64,000 nucleotides of DNA, taken from positions 17,257 to 81,256 of the forward strand of contig JAKUCV010007194.1 of assembly GCA_028386065.3 (NCBI GenBank), in the 5' to 3' direction. Source of the stretch: Turnera subulata (Eukaryota > Streptophyta > Magnoliopsida > Malpighiales > Passifloraceae). Positions within the stretch are counted from its first letter, which is position 1; the number at the start of each line of letters is the position of its first letter. The position numbers and the translations under genes were made by a program. This document shows, piece by piece, positions 9,552-21,013 of the stretch. The notes under the pieces were generated by a model that was given only the letters and a program-made list of their open reading frames with translations, did not search any database and had not been told where the DNA came from.

Positions 9552-10919
9552 TTAATTCACAACAGCACAATTTTTCCTGATCTCTCCTTGCTTGCCGGTA
9601 AGCACTTCGATCTGGCCCATCTTCTTCATTGATTCCGCAAAATCTTGTGCAAAAGAGTATCCATGCATGTGTGACTGAAGTCTGACATAGGCTTTTGTTT
9701 CAGAATCGTCGAGAAGAGCTGCATCAGATGGGAACAACCCTCTTCTTTTAGCCACAATGGTGTAGTAATGGTCGTCGAATGTTTTGAAGCTTCCGGGGTC
9801 CATCTCGGCAACTGTTTTGAGATCCCCAGGCTTACATTTCTTCTTCAGGTAAGCTGCATAGTTGGGGTCCAGCGAAGGGTCGGTGTCTCCTTTGCCTGTG
9901 AAATTGTACAGCCGAATTGCAACAACAAAGCAGTGTCCTATTCCAATGGTGTGACTCCCTGTGAAACAATGTGAATTAAGAACTTGAAGTTAATATATTT
10001 CTGCAATAATTAGATGGCCTTTCCTGTTCAAGAGAATCCAGATTATGGCCTACCTGATAGAACTACTAGATCTTTTACACTGAGACCCTTTGCAGCAAAA
10101 TTTTGTTTGAGTGTGGTTATGTCAGCGAAAGGTGATGGTAGTTGTGCAAGAGCTTCCAATGAATTCGACACTCTTCCATCTCTACGACCTGTAGGAACAT
10201 CCCAATATGGTCCACCAACCTGAAAGAAAATGATAGAGATATAAAGTTTAATGATGAGGCTAATTAATTAAGGTCAATGACTGCAAATTTGTTCAAGGCC
10301 AGTATCAATTTTATGGGATTATCAGGATGTTATACCATTAGAACAGCGTCTCTTGCAACCATGGCCAAGATATCAGCACAAGAAACTAAACCAGGGCACT
10401 TCTTTTCCACTGCAGATTTTATAGCATCAATTACATTGAACCCTCTCAATGTTTGGTTGGGGATTGCGGCTTTCTCAGCTTGATTTTTGGTAGTGGAATT
10501 TATCAGCACAGAGCCATCACATCCCTGCAATATAATGAAACTTGTGATCAGACATTAAGGAACCTGAGTAATTATGAAACTTACATCTCCAGAGTATGTT
10601 CTTTGGTATGGCCATCAGTTAATGCCACCTGGAATATTTTTGAGTAGGTGATAATTTATTTACATACATGAAGATGTAATAAACAACTTACTCTAACGAA
10701 GCAATCATGGAAATGCATTCTTAATAAAGGAGCAGCAAGAGTTTGGTCTCGAGAAATGTATCCGAAAAGAGTCCTATGCACAATGAGCTCCAAGTCGGGG
10801 CAGGTTTTCTTGTAGAACCCAAGTTGCAAACCATTTGCATTACTTAGGTCTAAGAAGAATGAAGCAAGAACAAGTTGAGAAAAGACAAGTGAAAGAAGAA
10901 GCTTTTGATTAGCCATCAT
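9552..10919 (-). CDS. Class III secretory peroxidase, 4 exons, intact
   Basis: Exons (minus strand): 10692-10919, 10336-10524, 10054-10219, 9552-9958. All borders are GT..AG with frame kept, giving 329 residues, the usual family length. The enzyme oxidises phenolics and other donors with H2O2 using heme, normally in the wall or vacuole. Seen: an N-terminal hydrophobic signal peptide (about 1-29); distal Arg67 and His71 in [16 protein letters not shown] after it; [10 protein letters not shown]; proximal His197 in S-G-S-H-T-I-G; and eight-cysteine spacing. Three introns at these positions are the classical plant peroxidase pattern. The short C-terminus (N-C-A-V-V-N) argues against a vacuolar extension. 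It resembles the PER3/PER27/PER39 group, but I do not assign an ortholog. Confidence 0.95.
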
Positions 10920-11001
10920 TTCTGCTGGTTTTCCTTTTCCTTTTCTTCCTCCTTTTGGAAGCTGAGATAAGATGGTGCAGGCAAGAGCTTACAGCCCCTA
11001 G

Positions 11002-11010
11002 CTTTTATAG
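11002..11010 (-). promoter_or_regulatory. Probable TATA box of the peroxidase gene
   Basis: On the minus strand the sequence reads CTATAAAAG, 83-91 bp upstream of the ATG. This leaves a 5'UTR of roughly 50-60 bases, a normal plant arrangement. It is inferred from sequence and distance only. Confidence 0.6.
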
Positions 11011-12461
11011 TTAAAGCCAGGTCCTTTGACATTTCAGTTGACAAACTGGCATTGAATTAACTATTGCTCATGACTATTTAAGGTTTGTTAGTGTCAGCTA
11101 CTCTGCTCCTTGTTTAATTGTGAAACTCAGAAGCTGACAGGAAAATTGTTTGGAATTCTTCAACTGTTCCAATCTTTAATCTGAATCCTTCAACTGTTGT
11201 TGGTAAGGTTTTTGATAATCTATGTTATAGGGTTTCAAAGTTAGGAAAAGCTTGCAAGCAATCGTAGTACAGTTAACATATATGCATATAAGTGGAAAGA
11301 TTGATAGGGTAGCACGTAGACTTAGTGTGCAAGCACTTGTTATAGTAAGGCAGGAAGATATATTACAATATGGTTGACCTCTACTTAAAATGCCTAAACT
11401 ATGTGTTACCTAAAAGAAAGAATCTTGTAGTTAGTTAGTCCTGTCGAAAAATACAAGTTGCATAGACACATTCTCTTAATTATAATCAGTCGTCTTTGAC
11501 AAAAAGGAAAAATATTAAGGATTGGAGATTCAATCTAACAGAGATATTGTTCTGAACTTTTGGAGTTTAATGGACCACCAACTTACACAGTGCATATAAT
11601 TTAATGTTCCATTCTCTGGACAAAGTTTGACTCGGTTTTGTTCCCTGTAAGATGCAAAAGAAAATGCAACCGGCAGCCTTGCTTTGGTTGCTGTTTCTTG
11701 CCTCTGGCTGCCAATTGTTACTCCATGAACAAAGTATGCAACCGCCTCCAGTGCTATTGGAAGGTATGCCATTAAGAATACACAATAAACAAATTAGCTA
11801 TTGGGAAGGCCACCCGGATTATGGGTCTGACAATGCTCGATTCTAGATTAGTGGTCTGAGATTGGTCCGGAAACCGGGAGCGAAATAATAAAATAAACAC
11901 AGTCCCTGCCATTTGGCTTTCCACAGTTTCCTCAACAGCTTCCTGATGGTTGTCTCCTTGTGGTTCGACAGGATGTACAAATGATTTCCTCGAGAGTAGC
12001 AAATTGTGATCTGGGTTGGTTTTGGCTCTCATTCATATGTAAAAAACAAAAAGAAATACACATTTTTTTTGATAGAAAAAAAGAAATACACATTAAGCCA
12101 ATGTAATAACTCTTCAACAATTCAATCTGAAAAACTAATAACTAATAAGATGCAACCTCTTAATTTGATTGCACAAGTATAATTCTTTTTCTGTGAAAAG
12201 TGTAGTTCCAGTTTGAAAAAAGTAATTTCTACTATATGGTTATATTCTTAATTAAAACAAGAACTGGTATTCTTATATTATTATTAATCCTATTTTTTTA
12301 ATCAAACCCAGGTTGTTTACAACGTAAAGCCAAGGCCACTGAATTGTTACATAAGACTGCAAAATGATGGCACCTGAGTTTCATCTATACATCCAGAGTA
12401 GCCATATATATCATATATACACTACAAAATTACATCAACATCAGTAAGTTGCATAAACTAG
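11011..12461. other. Spacer between peroxidase promoter and trihelix 3' end
   Basis: This is AT-rich with several overlapping short open frames on both strands at 11530-12120. None shows a known domain or codon-like character, and I see no RNA gene. The last 150 bases are probably the trihelix 3'UTR. Confidence 0.5.
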
Positions 12462-14083
12462 TCACACATCAGGACACATGAACTGTTTGAAGATGCTTAC
12501 AATCTCCTCAAGATGGGCAATAAGTTTGTCCCCTTGACATCGAACTTGATCAATTTGCCGGTCCGCGGCTTGTCTAGACTGATCTTCAGTCTCTAATCCT
12601 GTCATCTCCGAAACCTTTCCTTGAACAACAGAATGAATCATTCTTGCATCCTGAGCTAGTTTCTCCAGAATCATTTGCCAGTTTTGTTCTGCAGCAGCAG
12701 TTATTTTCCTTTTCTGTGGAGGGTTACTCCTACATTTTCCTTGCACGCCTGACCCCTGAGGCCTCTCTTGCACATGGCCTTTCCCGGGATTTGCTCGAGG
12801 GGCATCACTTGCATGGTTTGCGCCAGGCTTCTGATCACTGCTGCATACGTTGAAGGATTTTCCTCCAACACTAGTTTCCCCAGGCTGCTCCTCCTCTATC
12901 TGGATAACAGGAATTTTAGCATCACAAGATGTTAGAGGCTTCTCTTCCATGTGATTCTTTGGAGCTTCATGGATCATCTGAGGGTTTTCTGCTGCACTGC
13001 ATTTCTCAAGTTCTTCTTCAGCACAGGCTTCTGATGGTGTGCTCTGCCATTTTCGTCTCTTAGACCCTAAGACAATTAGAATACAATAACACAGAGGTTA
13101 AGGGTTAACATCAGAAGAATAATAAGCTTAGTTAGTTTATTAACAAGCTTTCCCCCCTTGAAGCCACACAATCATCAATATAGCATCAATTGTGATTCTT
13201 TAAAAGCACAGCCATCTAAACTGTTGAAGCAACTAATGCATTTATATATGCTTTCTATATATTACAACTGTTCAATTTTAGTTTCCAGTCACTCAAATCA
13301 GGAAATCACTTGATTCTGGAACCATCCTATGTAATCAGATTCTATTGTTAACCCAGCAATGTAATGGCAAGAAAATAAAGCTACCAACTTCATTGCCTCA
13401 ACATGAAAAAAATGAGATGAAATTAAAATATTTACAAATTGCAACCACATCTGAATTAAAAACAACAGAAAATGCCACATGAAAACGAGCAATTGAGAGG
13501 AGGTATATACCACTTTAAATTCGCATACAAGAGTAAGAAACATACCCAGTTTGTGATGATGAGTCTCTGCTTCGAGATCAGAATCGGAATCCTTATCAAG
13601 ATATTCATCATTTACAGCCCTGACATAGTAGTCAATACTTTTAAACACTTGCTCATCCAAATCCTCAGGGAGCCCTAGCTCCACTCTCCTTCCACAGGGC
13701 AGACACCAGTAATCAGAATCCGTTCCCACGGGGACGGACGCGCAATGCCATTTCCTGACGGCATTGTATTCCGCGAGCAACGAGCTCCACTTGCTCCGGC
13801 ACTGGTTCAGGGTGCGCCTCACGTCCATCCCCATGCAGTTGTCCACCACGATCCTCCATTTCTGGTGGGAAGACAGCTCATGCATGCAATCCTCTTCCAC
13901 GGCCGCAACCTCGTTCACCAGAATCAGTGTCTCCTTCACAGTCCAGTCCGGAGGCACCCGCGAACGAGTTCGCGGAGCGCCTCCGGAGCCACCTCGGGTG
14001 CTGCTGCTGTTCTCTTCCTCCTCCTCCTCCTGCAGCTTCTGCCGCCGCCTTGTACGTTTGTTGGCTTTGGTTTGTGGCTCCAT
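12462..14083 (-). CDS. Trihelix (MYB/SANT-like) transcription factor, 2 exons
   Basis: Exons (minus strand): 13546-14083 and 12462-13066, joined in phase 1 (CTG G / GG TCT), giving 380 residues. The N-terminus is very basic then acidic (K-R-T-R-R-R, then seven E). The trihelix domain lies at about 45-115: D-W-T near the start, Q-K-W-R-I in helix 2, and the helix-3 signature N-Q-C-R-S-K-W-S-S-L-L followed by Y-N-A-V-R-K-W. These spaced tryptophans are the diagnostic feature. The C-terminal part is low in complexity, with a K-R-R-K-W nuclear-signal-like stretch at the exon junction and a likely helical tail (E-E-I-V-S-I-F-K-Q-F). Single N-terminal trihelix proteins of this size resemble the ASR3-like group, which includes repressors of defence genes; that placement is tentative. 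Confidence 0.85.
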
Positions 14084-15577
14084 TTCTTGATTAGTAGCAA
14101 ATGGAAGTTTCTTTAAGTTACAAGATTATTATTGCAAAGCTATTTGTTAACATATCTTATACATGCAACCAGATTAACACAGGGAGGGAGTGTAACAAAT
14201 TGTTACTAACAATGGCAAATAATGAATTCAAGAAACTTATCCATGCATGCAGTATTTGAAGAAGAAACAAAAAAATTGTTAAATTAGCAGAAATAGATAG
14301 ATATATTGGCTACTTCCTAACTAAAGACAGATTATAATGATGAAATTTGGAAGAGGAATTACCGGGGGAGTGAAGCTGAGGGTCTTTCTTGAATGTTGAT
14401 TTTACTGTTTCCGGTGAAGAATTGAGAGGCTTTCACTTTCGGTGGGTGAAAGTGAAAATCTTCACCTGTGTCACAGCCTGTGACGCACGTCAACTTGCAC
14501 TGCTGGCCAAGTGTATAGTAGCCTATTTGGGCCTCTTGTCCTATTTGGGCTTTCTGGGCCTCAGACTTTTCCATTAGAAGATGACAATATGATATTCATC
14601 CCTTTGGGCCTTCTATCCTGCATTGGTTGATCATTTAATTGATCCAACTGGTGCCTTTTCTTTTTTTTTTTTTTCCAGGATTCTTCAGGGTTATAACCTG
14701 CAATTCCTCTACCTGTTCATGTTTAAATACAACTGATGGATATATGATTTTTCCTAATTTGGGCCTTCAGCTTAATTTTTGTTACATTCCACAGGAACCG
14801 TGTCTCCTTTCCATCAAAGATTGTGCAAAGAGTTTTTATAGCTCAAGTGGTAATGAGGTCGGTCTTGAAAGTCTCGAGTTCTGAGTCCTAATCCATGCTT
14901 GTAGTCAGTAAAATCATAAAAATGTACGGAAATCTATAATTATACTCGGTTTGGTAATGTAGATTTTTCTGGGATTCGATTATTGGTGCAATGACATGGA
15001 GTAGTGCCAGGTATTCAGGAGTGAGTAATTATCCCACATTAGAAAGATAGAAGCTTAGACGGAGTTGCTCGGAATTACACAATGAGCTGTTTATGTCTTT
15101 GTGTAAGTTATTTCTTCCTTTGCTAGTATTATTAAAGCTTTTGTTAGTGAATGCTTAATTTGTTGTGATTTTTAGTTACTCGGCATTTTTATTGCTTGGC
15201 AAAGCAAGCAACAAATCTTACTTCTCTCTTTCAAAGAAATTAAAAGATAGTTTACTTGCATTTGATTGCTTAACCATTTACAGGACAGGTTAATATTACA
15301 GTTGCCAAGTTTTATGGTTCCTTTTTGTCTTTTTTCTTCTCTCTTCTTTAACTTTCCATTTTTTTTCTTGTATAGTAATCTCGATGACAAGGGGGAAAAG
15401 AAAAGGAAAAATTAAAAAAAAAAAGAAGAGAAGGAACAGAACAGTAATGATAGATTCACAGGCCGTGTACAGCTATAGTATAATCTTATATATATAGCAC
15501 TATAAAACATGAAAAACTTGCATCAGTACAATAGTCAAGATTGACTGTTATTTAGCGCTGCAGTTCTTCACTAGCTG
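14084..15577. other. Trihelix upstream region and BBX 3' flank
   Basis: Bases 14084-14600 are the upstream region of the trihelix gene, with a likely 5'UTR near 14350. The rest, 14900-15577, is AT-rich with poly-T/poly-A runs. Apart from the SINE-like piece, nothing can be supported. Confidence 0.45.
14837..14897 (+). mobile_element. tRNA-derived SINE-like head (A and B box)
   Basis: The stretch contains TAGCTCAAGTGGTAATG (A-box-like) followed about 30 bp later by CTCGAGTTCTGAGTCC (degenerate B-box-like). This is the internal Pol III promoter spacing of plant tRNA-derived SINEs. No tRNA cloverleaf is convincing, and neither a tail nor flanking duplications were found. Confidence 0.4.
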
Positions 15578-16348
15578 TTAATCCTTAGAGGTTGACCCAA
15601 CTTCTGAAAACTCATAGAAGCTGAAATCCTGAAGATTGTAAATATCATCCAATATTGGCCAATGAGGTTGCTGCTCCTGTTGATCAGTTGGGAAGTGCTG
15701 AAGTCCATCCGGGAAGGTGGCGGCCGTTTCATCTGTGGATGCCGCGGCCTCGAAATCGGACGCCATTGACGCCATGCTCTCTTTGTCCTCCACAACAGCA
15801 CACTCAAAGGATGGAAAATCCATTGCCATGGGTAGTAGTGTACTTCTTGCAGGGTACTGATGATTCTTGTTGCTGCTGGCATTGTCATCATCTTCTGTTG
15901 ATGATGACTGAAGGGTGACCTTGGTATCTGATATTAGAAATCTTTGATGGGAGAGTGCATAGGGATTACCTGCGTGGGTTGATACATCACAGTTCTTGCA
16001 GAGTAATGCCCTGTCCTCCAAGCAGAAGACATACCCCTTCCTCTCCTGCATGCATGACTATCTCAGCATCACTTGAGGTATAGCTCGTTAGTTTTATAGG
16101 CTAATTAGAGAAAGGGCTAATTTAACACATACCTGACATGCATCACAGAGTGGAAGATGAGAAGGAGAGGAAGAAGAGCAATAGGTAGGGTGTTTGATGA
16201 AAAAGACACGTTGATGTTTCTGTGACACCTTATTAGCTGTGTGCACCTTTGCATCACAGTTACTGCATAGTACTGCTTCATCTGCACAGCAGAGAACCTC
16301 TGCTTCTGCCTTCTCGCATACATCGCATTGTATCTTCATCTTTTTCAT
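15578..16348 (-). CDS. Double B-box zinc-finger protein (BBX, no CCT domain)
   Basis: Exons (minus strand): 16133-16348 and 15578-16045, phase 0, 227 residues. B-box 1 (about 8-48) runs C-D-V-C through C-C-A-D-E-A-V-L-C-S-N-C-D to H-T-A-N. B-box 2 (about 66-110) starts L-C-D-A-C-Q at the exon end and continues F-C-L-E-D-R-A-L-L-C-K-N-C-D then H-A-G-N. The intron falls inside B-box 2. No CCT domain follows, so this is structural group IV (BBX18-25 type). Those proteins act in light signalling and photomorphogenesis, mostly through HY5/COP1. The acidic C-terminus (D-D-I-Y-N-L-Q-D-F-S-F-Y) may mediate such contacts; that is inference. Confidence 0.92.
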
Positions 16349-18020
16349 CCTTGTTTTTATAATTTATGCACTTCTTCTTCTTCACTACCCTCCCATATAT
16401 ATGTATACAATTGGTAGGGACTGGTAAGTGCATGTTCTTATCTATATATATATATACACATTGTACCATGAGCACGACAAATCCTTTTCACCTACAAAGA
16501 TAGCTAGAGGACAAAGTGGATTTTCGATTTAACGGGAAAGTAATGGACAGTGTGGGCAAGATCTGAGTGGATGAAGACATTGAATGTTGCTAGAACATCT
16601 AAGAAAAAAATCATGATCGCTCCTGTTCTTACAGTCCAGAAAACTCCAAACCAACTGTGAACATTTATGGTAAAGATATATCGTCTAGCTCAAGTAACAG
16701 TGACCCGTCTTCAGGGCAAAACCAAAAGCTCATGGTGGGTAATAGATTAGAACATATAGAGTGTCCATTTTTTGGTCTCCAAACGGTGTATTCCGGAGCT
16801 TCACCCGGACTAATCCGGGTTTGATCTGGACCGTGCACTTAGTTATGGTGGATAAGTCTCCTAATGGGGGATTTTCTGCATACACAAAAACTCAAATCCG
16901 AGACCTCGTTTACACATGCAGTCTTTCAAATGCTACTGCAAAATTCTTGAGCAAAAAAATAAAAACAGATACTTACTGTACTGAGAATTTGAATAGAAAA
17001 TTACTGGATCATGATATTAAAGTTTAGTTTCCTAGGAAGATACATACTGATCTTTCCAATTCCTGTCCACTTTCGTTATAACCTGTGCCTATCTAGAATA
17101 TTTGTGTAGTACATTGTAATGGCAATAACAGTGCCGCCAAGTTAAAGCAGTGCATGATATACTTCTATACAAAGCCAACTTGAACAACTAGAAGTGACAT
17201 GCCATAACGAATAAATAAGCTTGAAGGGGACCGATACAAAATAATGTATAGGGCTCTGGAGCAGCTTGGATGTACTTGGAGGTCAAATCCCAGCTATAAC
17301 TGGAACATCTTTATATGTCACCATAAATAATAATCTCCCTATCTCGAAGTGTTGCTTGTTTGTTTCCAACTTCGCTATTGTCAGTAAAATCGGCATGGGG
17401 CGATTTGGATGCTACCAGACAGACCTTACCATCTTCAAGCCATATCTTTTCTAGGATCTGTAGCTTCATTTCCAGAATATGCAAATGTCATCTTGAAATG
17501 TCTGCAACTTGACCCTTTGGTGGTCCTAAAAAGCATTATAGCACAATTTCTATATACCCGTTTCTACCTAAACCTTATGATTTAGGGAAAATGTAGTATA
17601 TCTAAACATTGTAGCCAATGCTAGTTGGTTCACATTGGTGTAGTGAATAAAATTGAAATAAGTTATTTGCTATTTTTTTAAAAAAAAGTTAAAGGATTTA
17701 TATGCCTTTGAAAGATGTATAATTTTAGTTTGGGAAAACTAGTACTTTCTATAAAGCTAACTACAAGAAACTAATAATTAACCTTGCCAAACATCTAGAA
17801 TGTATTTTAAAATACCCTTTTTTTTGTCCATAATTAAAACAGCTAAAAAGTAGGAAAAATTAGGAGAACAAAACAAACATCCCCTTGTCTTGATGATATG
17901 ATATTCTTGAAATCATATCATTTTTTTTTTACAAGGTTTCATCATATTTTACTCATTTTCCTCTTAAATTATATTTACTGGCATAATTTAACCCTGTGTA
18001 GGCCCCGTAAACAATAGTCC
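16349..18020. other. BBX promoter and long spacer
   Basis: Bases 16349-16480 carry TATATATG-type stretches upstream of BBX. A segment near 16745-16960 contains C-T-C-A-A-A-T-C-C-G-A-G-A-C-C, which resembles a tRNA-derived repeat B box on the minus strand, but too weakly to call. The remainder is AT-rich with no recognisable gene. Confidence 0.45.
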
Positions 18021-18216
18021 AGCCCAAGATTCAAACCCAAGATACATTGTCGAGTAATGTCCAGCCCATGTTGTCCTTCATATTACCAATAGTCCATCCA
18101 ATCTCAATTTCTAAGCCCACTCCATTTCAATAAAAAAGAAACCAAAGCCCATAAGCTCAGTTTAACCGGAACCCTACTGTTTTTTCTTTTTCTGTTTTTT
18201 TCGTGTGCATATATAT
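18021..18216 (+). promoter_or_regulatory. UTP18 promoter: four site II-type motifs, telo-box-like motif, TATA
   Basis: AGCCCA (reverse of TGGGCT, the plant site II core) occurs at 18021-18026, 18063-18068, 18114-18119 and 18146-18151. It is followed by AACCCTA (18170-18176), a near telo box, and TATATAT (18210-18216). Site II plus telo-box promoters are well known for ribosomal-protein and ribosome-biogenesis genes, so the combination fits the gene downstream. Function is inferred from motif identity and position. Confidence 0.6.
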
Positions 18217-18450
18217 GCGCAAAACCAAGACACCCCGCTGTTTTCTCTTCTCCCTCCTTCTTCTTCTTCTTCATCTTCACACTCACATCGAAACAACCAC
18301 CAACCTCGCGAGCTCATAAGCGCCGGGAATCGATTCAGCATACGGCGCAGGAGGTTCACCACGTACCACCGTTTACATTCACCGGAAGCTGCCACTCGCC
18401 GCCGCCGCCCTCTTCTTCCAATTTTCTGCCGAACCCTCTTTTGCTTTCAG

Positions 18451-19315
18451 GTGAATTGGTAAACCCCTCTCTCAATTTCTCTAATTTTTCTGTGTAGCTT
18501 CTTAACTCGGGTTTTCAGTTTATAGCTAGCTGTGTGTGAATAAAAGATCATCTCTTTACCCGTTTGGTGTTCAGCTTCATCTTTTTTTATTTTATTGATG
18601 CTTGTGAGCTACAGTGGAACAGGAAGATGGTCCTTTTTTAGAAAAAAGAGCTTGTTTGTGCAGCTTTGTCTTTGAGGTTGGATTTGGATTGTATTAAATT
18701 TAGGGGCGTGTTTGGTTGTGGTTTTGTTTCTCTTAGAGGATTAAATAGCTCTTACTTGTAGGAAACTGGTAGCAAGATGTTACATCTAGCATTAGGTTTG
18801 GTTATTATGTTAAAGCATGGCTCAGTTGGTCAATGATGTGAGATAAGAAAGGGCTAGTTCGCAATGCAAAATTTAGCATTTTACATGTTTTTTTCATTAC
18901 TTGTTTTAGAATAATGAACAATAATATTATGACTTTCGTTTTATGAGTGTTTGTTTATTTTTTGATGTAAGAGTGTTTGTTTATTTGCTTTATGTGCTTC
19001 GCTTGTTGAGACTTTTGGCCTTGGGCAATGCTTTATTGCTGAGGTCACTTAGTTATGAAAAGTAGGGTCTCAATTCAAGTTCTTATGTGCATGTCTGGGT
19101 GCATTGGTTCAGCTACACGTTTAGTTGTGGTTTGTTGATTCTAAGTCTCCAGTTGTATAGGATATCATTATTGAGACTGGTCTGCTTGCTGAGTCCTGTG
19201 GTTTGTAATGAAACAGTATGTAATTATTTTGCATTAGTGGCATATCTTCACGCCTAACTTTATATGATGTTGTTTGGAGTTCCACACTTTAAAACTTTTT
19301 TTCCCCCTTCTGCAG
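18451..19315 (+). other. 5'UTR intron of UTP18
   Basis: The donor is TTTCAG/GTGAATTG and the acceptor CTTCTGCAG/GCCTGG with a T/C-rich tract before it, giving 865 bp. A tRNA-like piece (ATGGCTCAGTTGGTCAATG at about 18816-18834, GCTAGTTCGCAATG about 30 bp later) may be an old SINE inside the intron. First introns of this size often raise expression in plants, but no direct evidence is visible. Confidence 0.65.
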
Positions 19316-19339
19316 GCCTGGAAATTCATTTGTGAGAAG

Positions 19340-21013
19340 ATGAGTTTGCTCTCCAAACGTAACCCCCAACTTGCAGAAGGGGAAGGAGATGAAGTGGGTG
19401 GTGCGCTATCTGATTTGGTTGTATCAAGGACTAAGAAGAGGAGGAAGGATCAATTGGGAGCAGAAGAGGTGAAGGAAATGAAGAAGTTGGAGGACTTTTT
19501 ATTTGGTTCTCTACAACCAGTTGAATTTGGGAAGGGTGGTAAAGATAATTATTTGGCTGAACCAGAAAAGGATGTTGAGGAGAATGGTGCTGCTACTTTC
19601 TTTTTGGACAATTCAGCAGGTACTCTAGAACCTTTATACTTTGAAAATGCGGAGTTGTCTGGGAGAGGAGAAAATGAAGAGGTAACAAAGCAAAGGAAAG
19701 CAGTCTGGTTTGATGAGGAGGAGGAAAAAACCCAAATTAATATCTCAGGGGTTAATAGGTTAAGGAAACTGCGCAAAGAGGAGGATGAGACTTTCATTTC
19801 TGGTTCAGAGTATGTTGCAAGAGCAAGGACTTACCACGCCAAGCTGAACCGAGGCACTGATTGGGCGCATCGAGATTCGAAGTCAAGAGGTGATGGCTTT
19901 TTGGACGACTCATCTTCAGATGAAGAAAATGGTGAAGTGGTGGTTCATGATCATGATGATAGTGATGCTTTAGGTAATATTCTTCGGTCTAATGAAGATC
20001 TCGTAGTGAAGAGCAAGGAAAAGTTATTGCCTGGCCTTCTTGAGTACTCGGGCCTTGGGGAAGCAAATAGAGAGGATATGTGTAAAAGCACTGTTACTTC
20101 AGTTCAGTTCCATCGGAATGGTCAGTTGCTACTTACTGCTGGATTGGATCGTAGGCTTAGGTTTTTTCAGATTGATGGGAAACGGAGTACCAAAATAGAG
20201 AGCATCTTCTTAGATGATTGTCCCATTCGAAAGGCTTCTTTCTTACCTAATGGTACACAAGTTATTATTGCAGGAAGGAGGAAATTTTTTTACTGTTTTG
20301 ATGTAATGGAAGCTAAAGTTGATAGAATAGGTCCCCTTGTTGGTAGGGAGGAGAAGAGCCTGGAAGTATTTGAGGTTTCCCCTGATTCCAGTACAGTGGC
20401 TTTTGTGGGAAATGAAGGCTATATCTTGTTGGTATCAACCAAGACGAAAGAACTAATTGGAACACTAAAAATGAATGGAAATGCTCGTGCATTAGCTTTT
20501 GCTGACGATGGGAGGTACTTACTAAGCCATGGAGGTGATGGGCATGTCTACCACTGGGATTTAAGAACAAGGTCTTGCATCCATAAGGCTGTAGATGAGG
20601 GTTGTATTAATGGCACAGCGCTTTGCACTTCACCAAATGGTAAATTGTTTGCCACAGGTTCAGACAGTGGAATTGTGAATGTTTACAACAGAGAAAAGTT
20701 TATAGGTGGGGTGAAAACACCAATCAAGGCAATTGAGAATCTAACTACTAAAGTAGATTTTCTGAAATTTAACAATGATGCGCAGATACTGGCAATCTGT
20801 TCACACACTGGGAAAAGAAGTTTGAAGTTGATACATGTCCCATCATTTACTGCATTCTCCAACTGGCCCCCTGTTGGCAGGAATCCAAATAACAGCAGCA
20901 TGCCTCATTACCCCTGGTGTTTGGATTTCAGCCCTGGTGGAGGGTTTATGGCTGTGGGTGATGCTACAGGAAAAGTATTGCTGTACAAGTTGCATCACTA
21001 CCATCGTGCATGA
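19340..21013 (+). CDS. UTP18: U3 snoRNP-associated WD40 protein UTP18
   Basis: This is a single coding exon of 557 residues. UTP18 is a small-subunit processome component needed for early pre-18S rRNA cleavage in the nucleolus. The N-terminal third is charged (K-K-R-R-K-D-Q; acidic E-E-E-E-K and D-D-S-S-S-D-E-E-N stretches). Family-specific segments follow: K-A-V-W-F-D-E-E, L-P-G-L-L-E-Y-S, then WD40 blades from about 255 with T-S-V-Q-F-H-R-N-G-Q-L-L-L-T-A-G-L-D. The protein ends P-W-C-L-D-F-S-P-G-G-G-F-M-A-V-G-D-A-T-G-K-V. The start was chosen as the first ATG after a clear acceptor (TTCTGCAG at 19315). The frame is also open upstream, but there it is intron sequence. A 5'UTR intron, 18451-19315, begins CAG/GTGAAT; the first exon is non-coding and CT-rich. 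Confidence 0.93.
   Translation: MSLLSKRNPQLAEGEGDEVGGALSDLVVSRTKKRRKDQLGAEEVKEMKKLEDFLFGSLQPVEFGKGGKDNYLAEPEKDVEENGAATFFLDNSAGTLEPLYFENAELSGRGENEEVTKQRKAVWFDEEEEKTQINISGVNRLRKLRKEEDETFISGSEYVARARTYHAKLNRGTDWAHRDSKSRGDGFLDDSSSDEENGEVVVHDHDDSDALGNILRSNEDLVVKSKEKLLPGLLEYSGLGEANREDMCKSTVTSVQFHRNGQLLLTAGLDRRLRFFQIDGKRSTKIESIFLDDCPIRKASFLPNGTQVIIAGRRKFFYCFDVMEAKVDRIGPLVGREEKSLEVFEVSPDSSTVAFVGNEGYILLVSTKTKELIGTLKMNGNARALAFADDGRYLLSHGGDGHVYHWDLRTRSCIHKAVDEGCINGTALCTSPNGKLFATGSDSGIVNVYNREKFIGGVKTPIKAIENLTTKVDFLKFNNDAQILAICSHTGKRSLKLIHVPSFTAFSNWPPVGRNPNNSSMPHYPWCLDFSPGGGFMAVGDATGKVLLYKLHHYHRA

Noticed and set aside
11530..12120. Overlapping short open frames on both strands
   Set aside because: No domain, splice pattern or codon character. 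The frames overlap in ways that point to chance.
14359..14574. Minus-strand 71-codon frame upstream of the trihelix gene
   Set aside because: It has no domain and lies where the trihelix 5'UTR or promoter is expected.
14837..14897. Possible tRNA gene
   Set aside because: A and B box-like sequences are present, but no acceptor stem or cloverleaf can be formed. A SINE-like head is the better reading.
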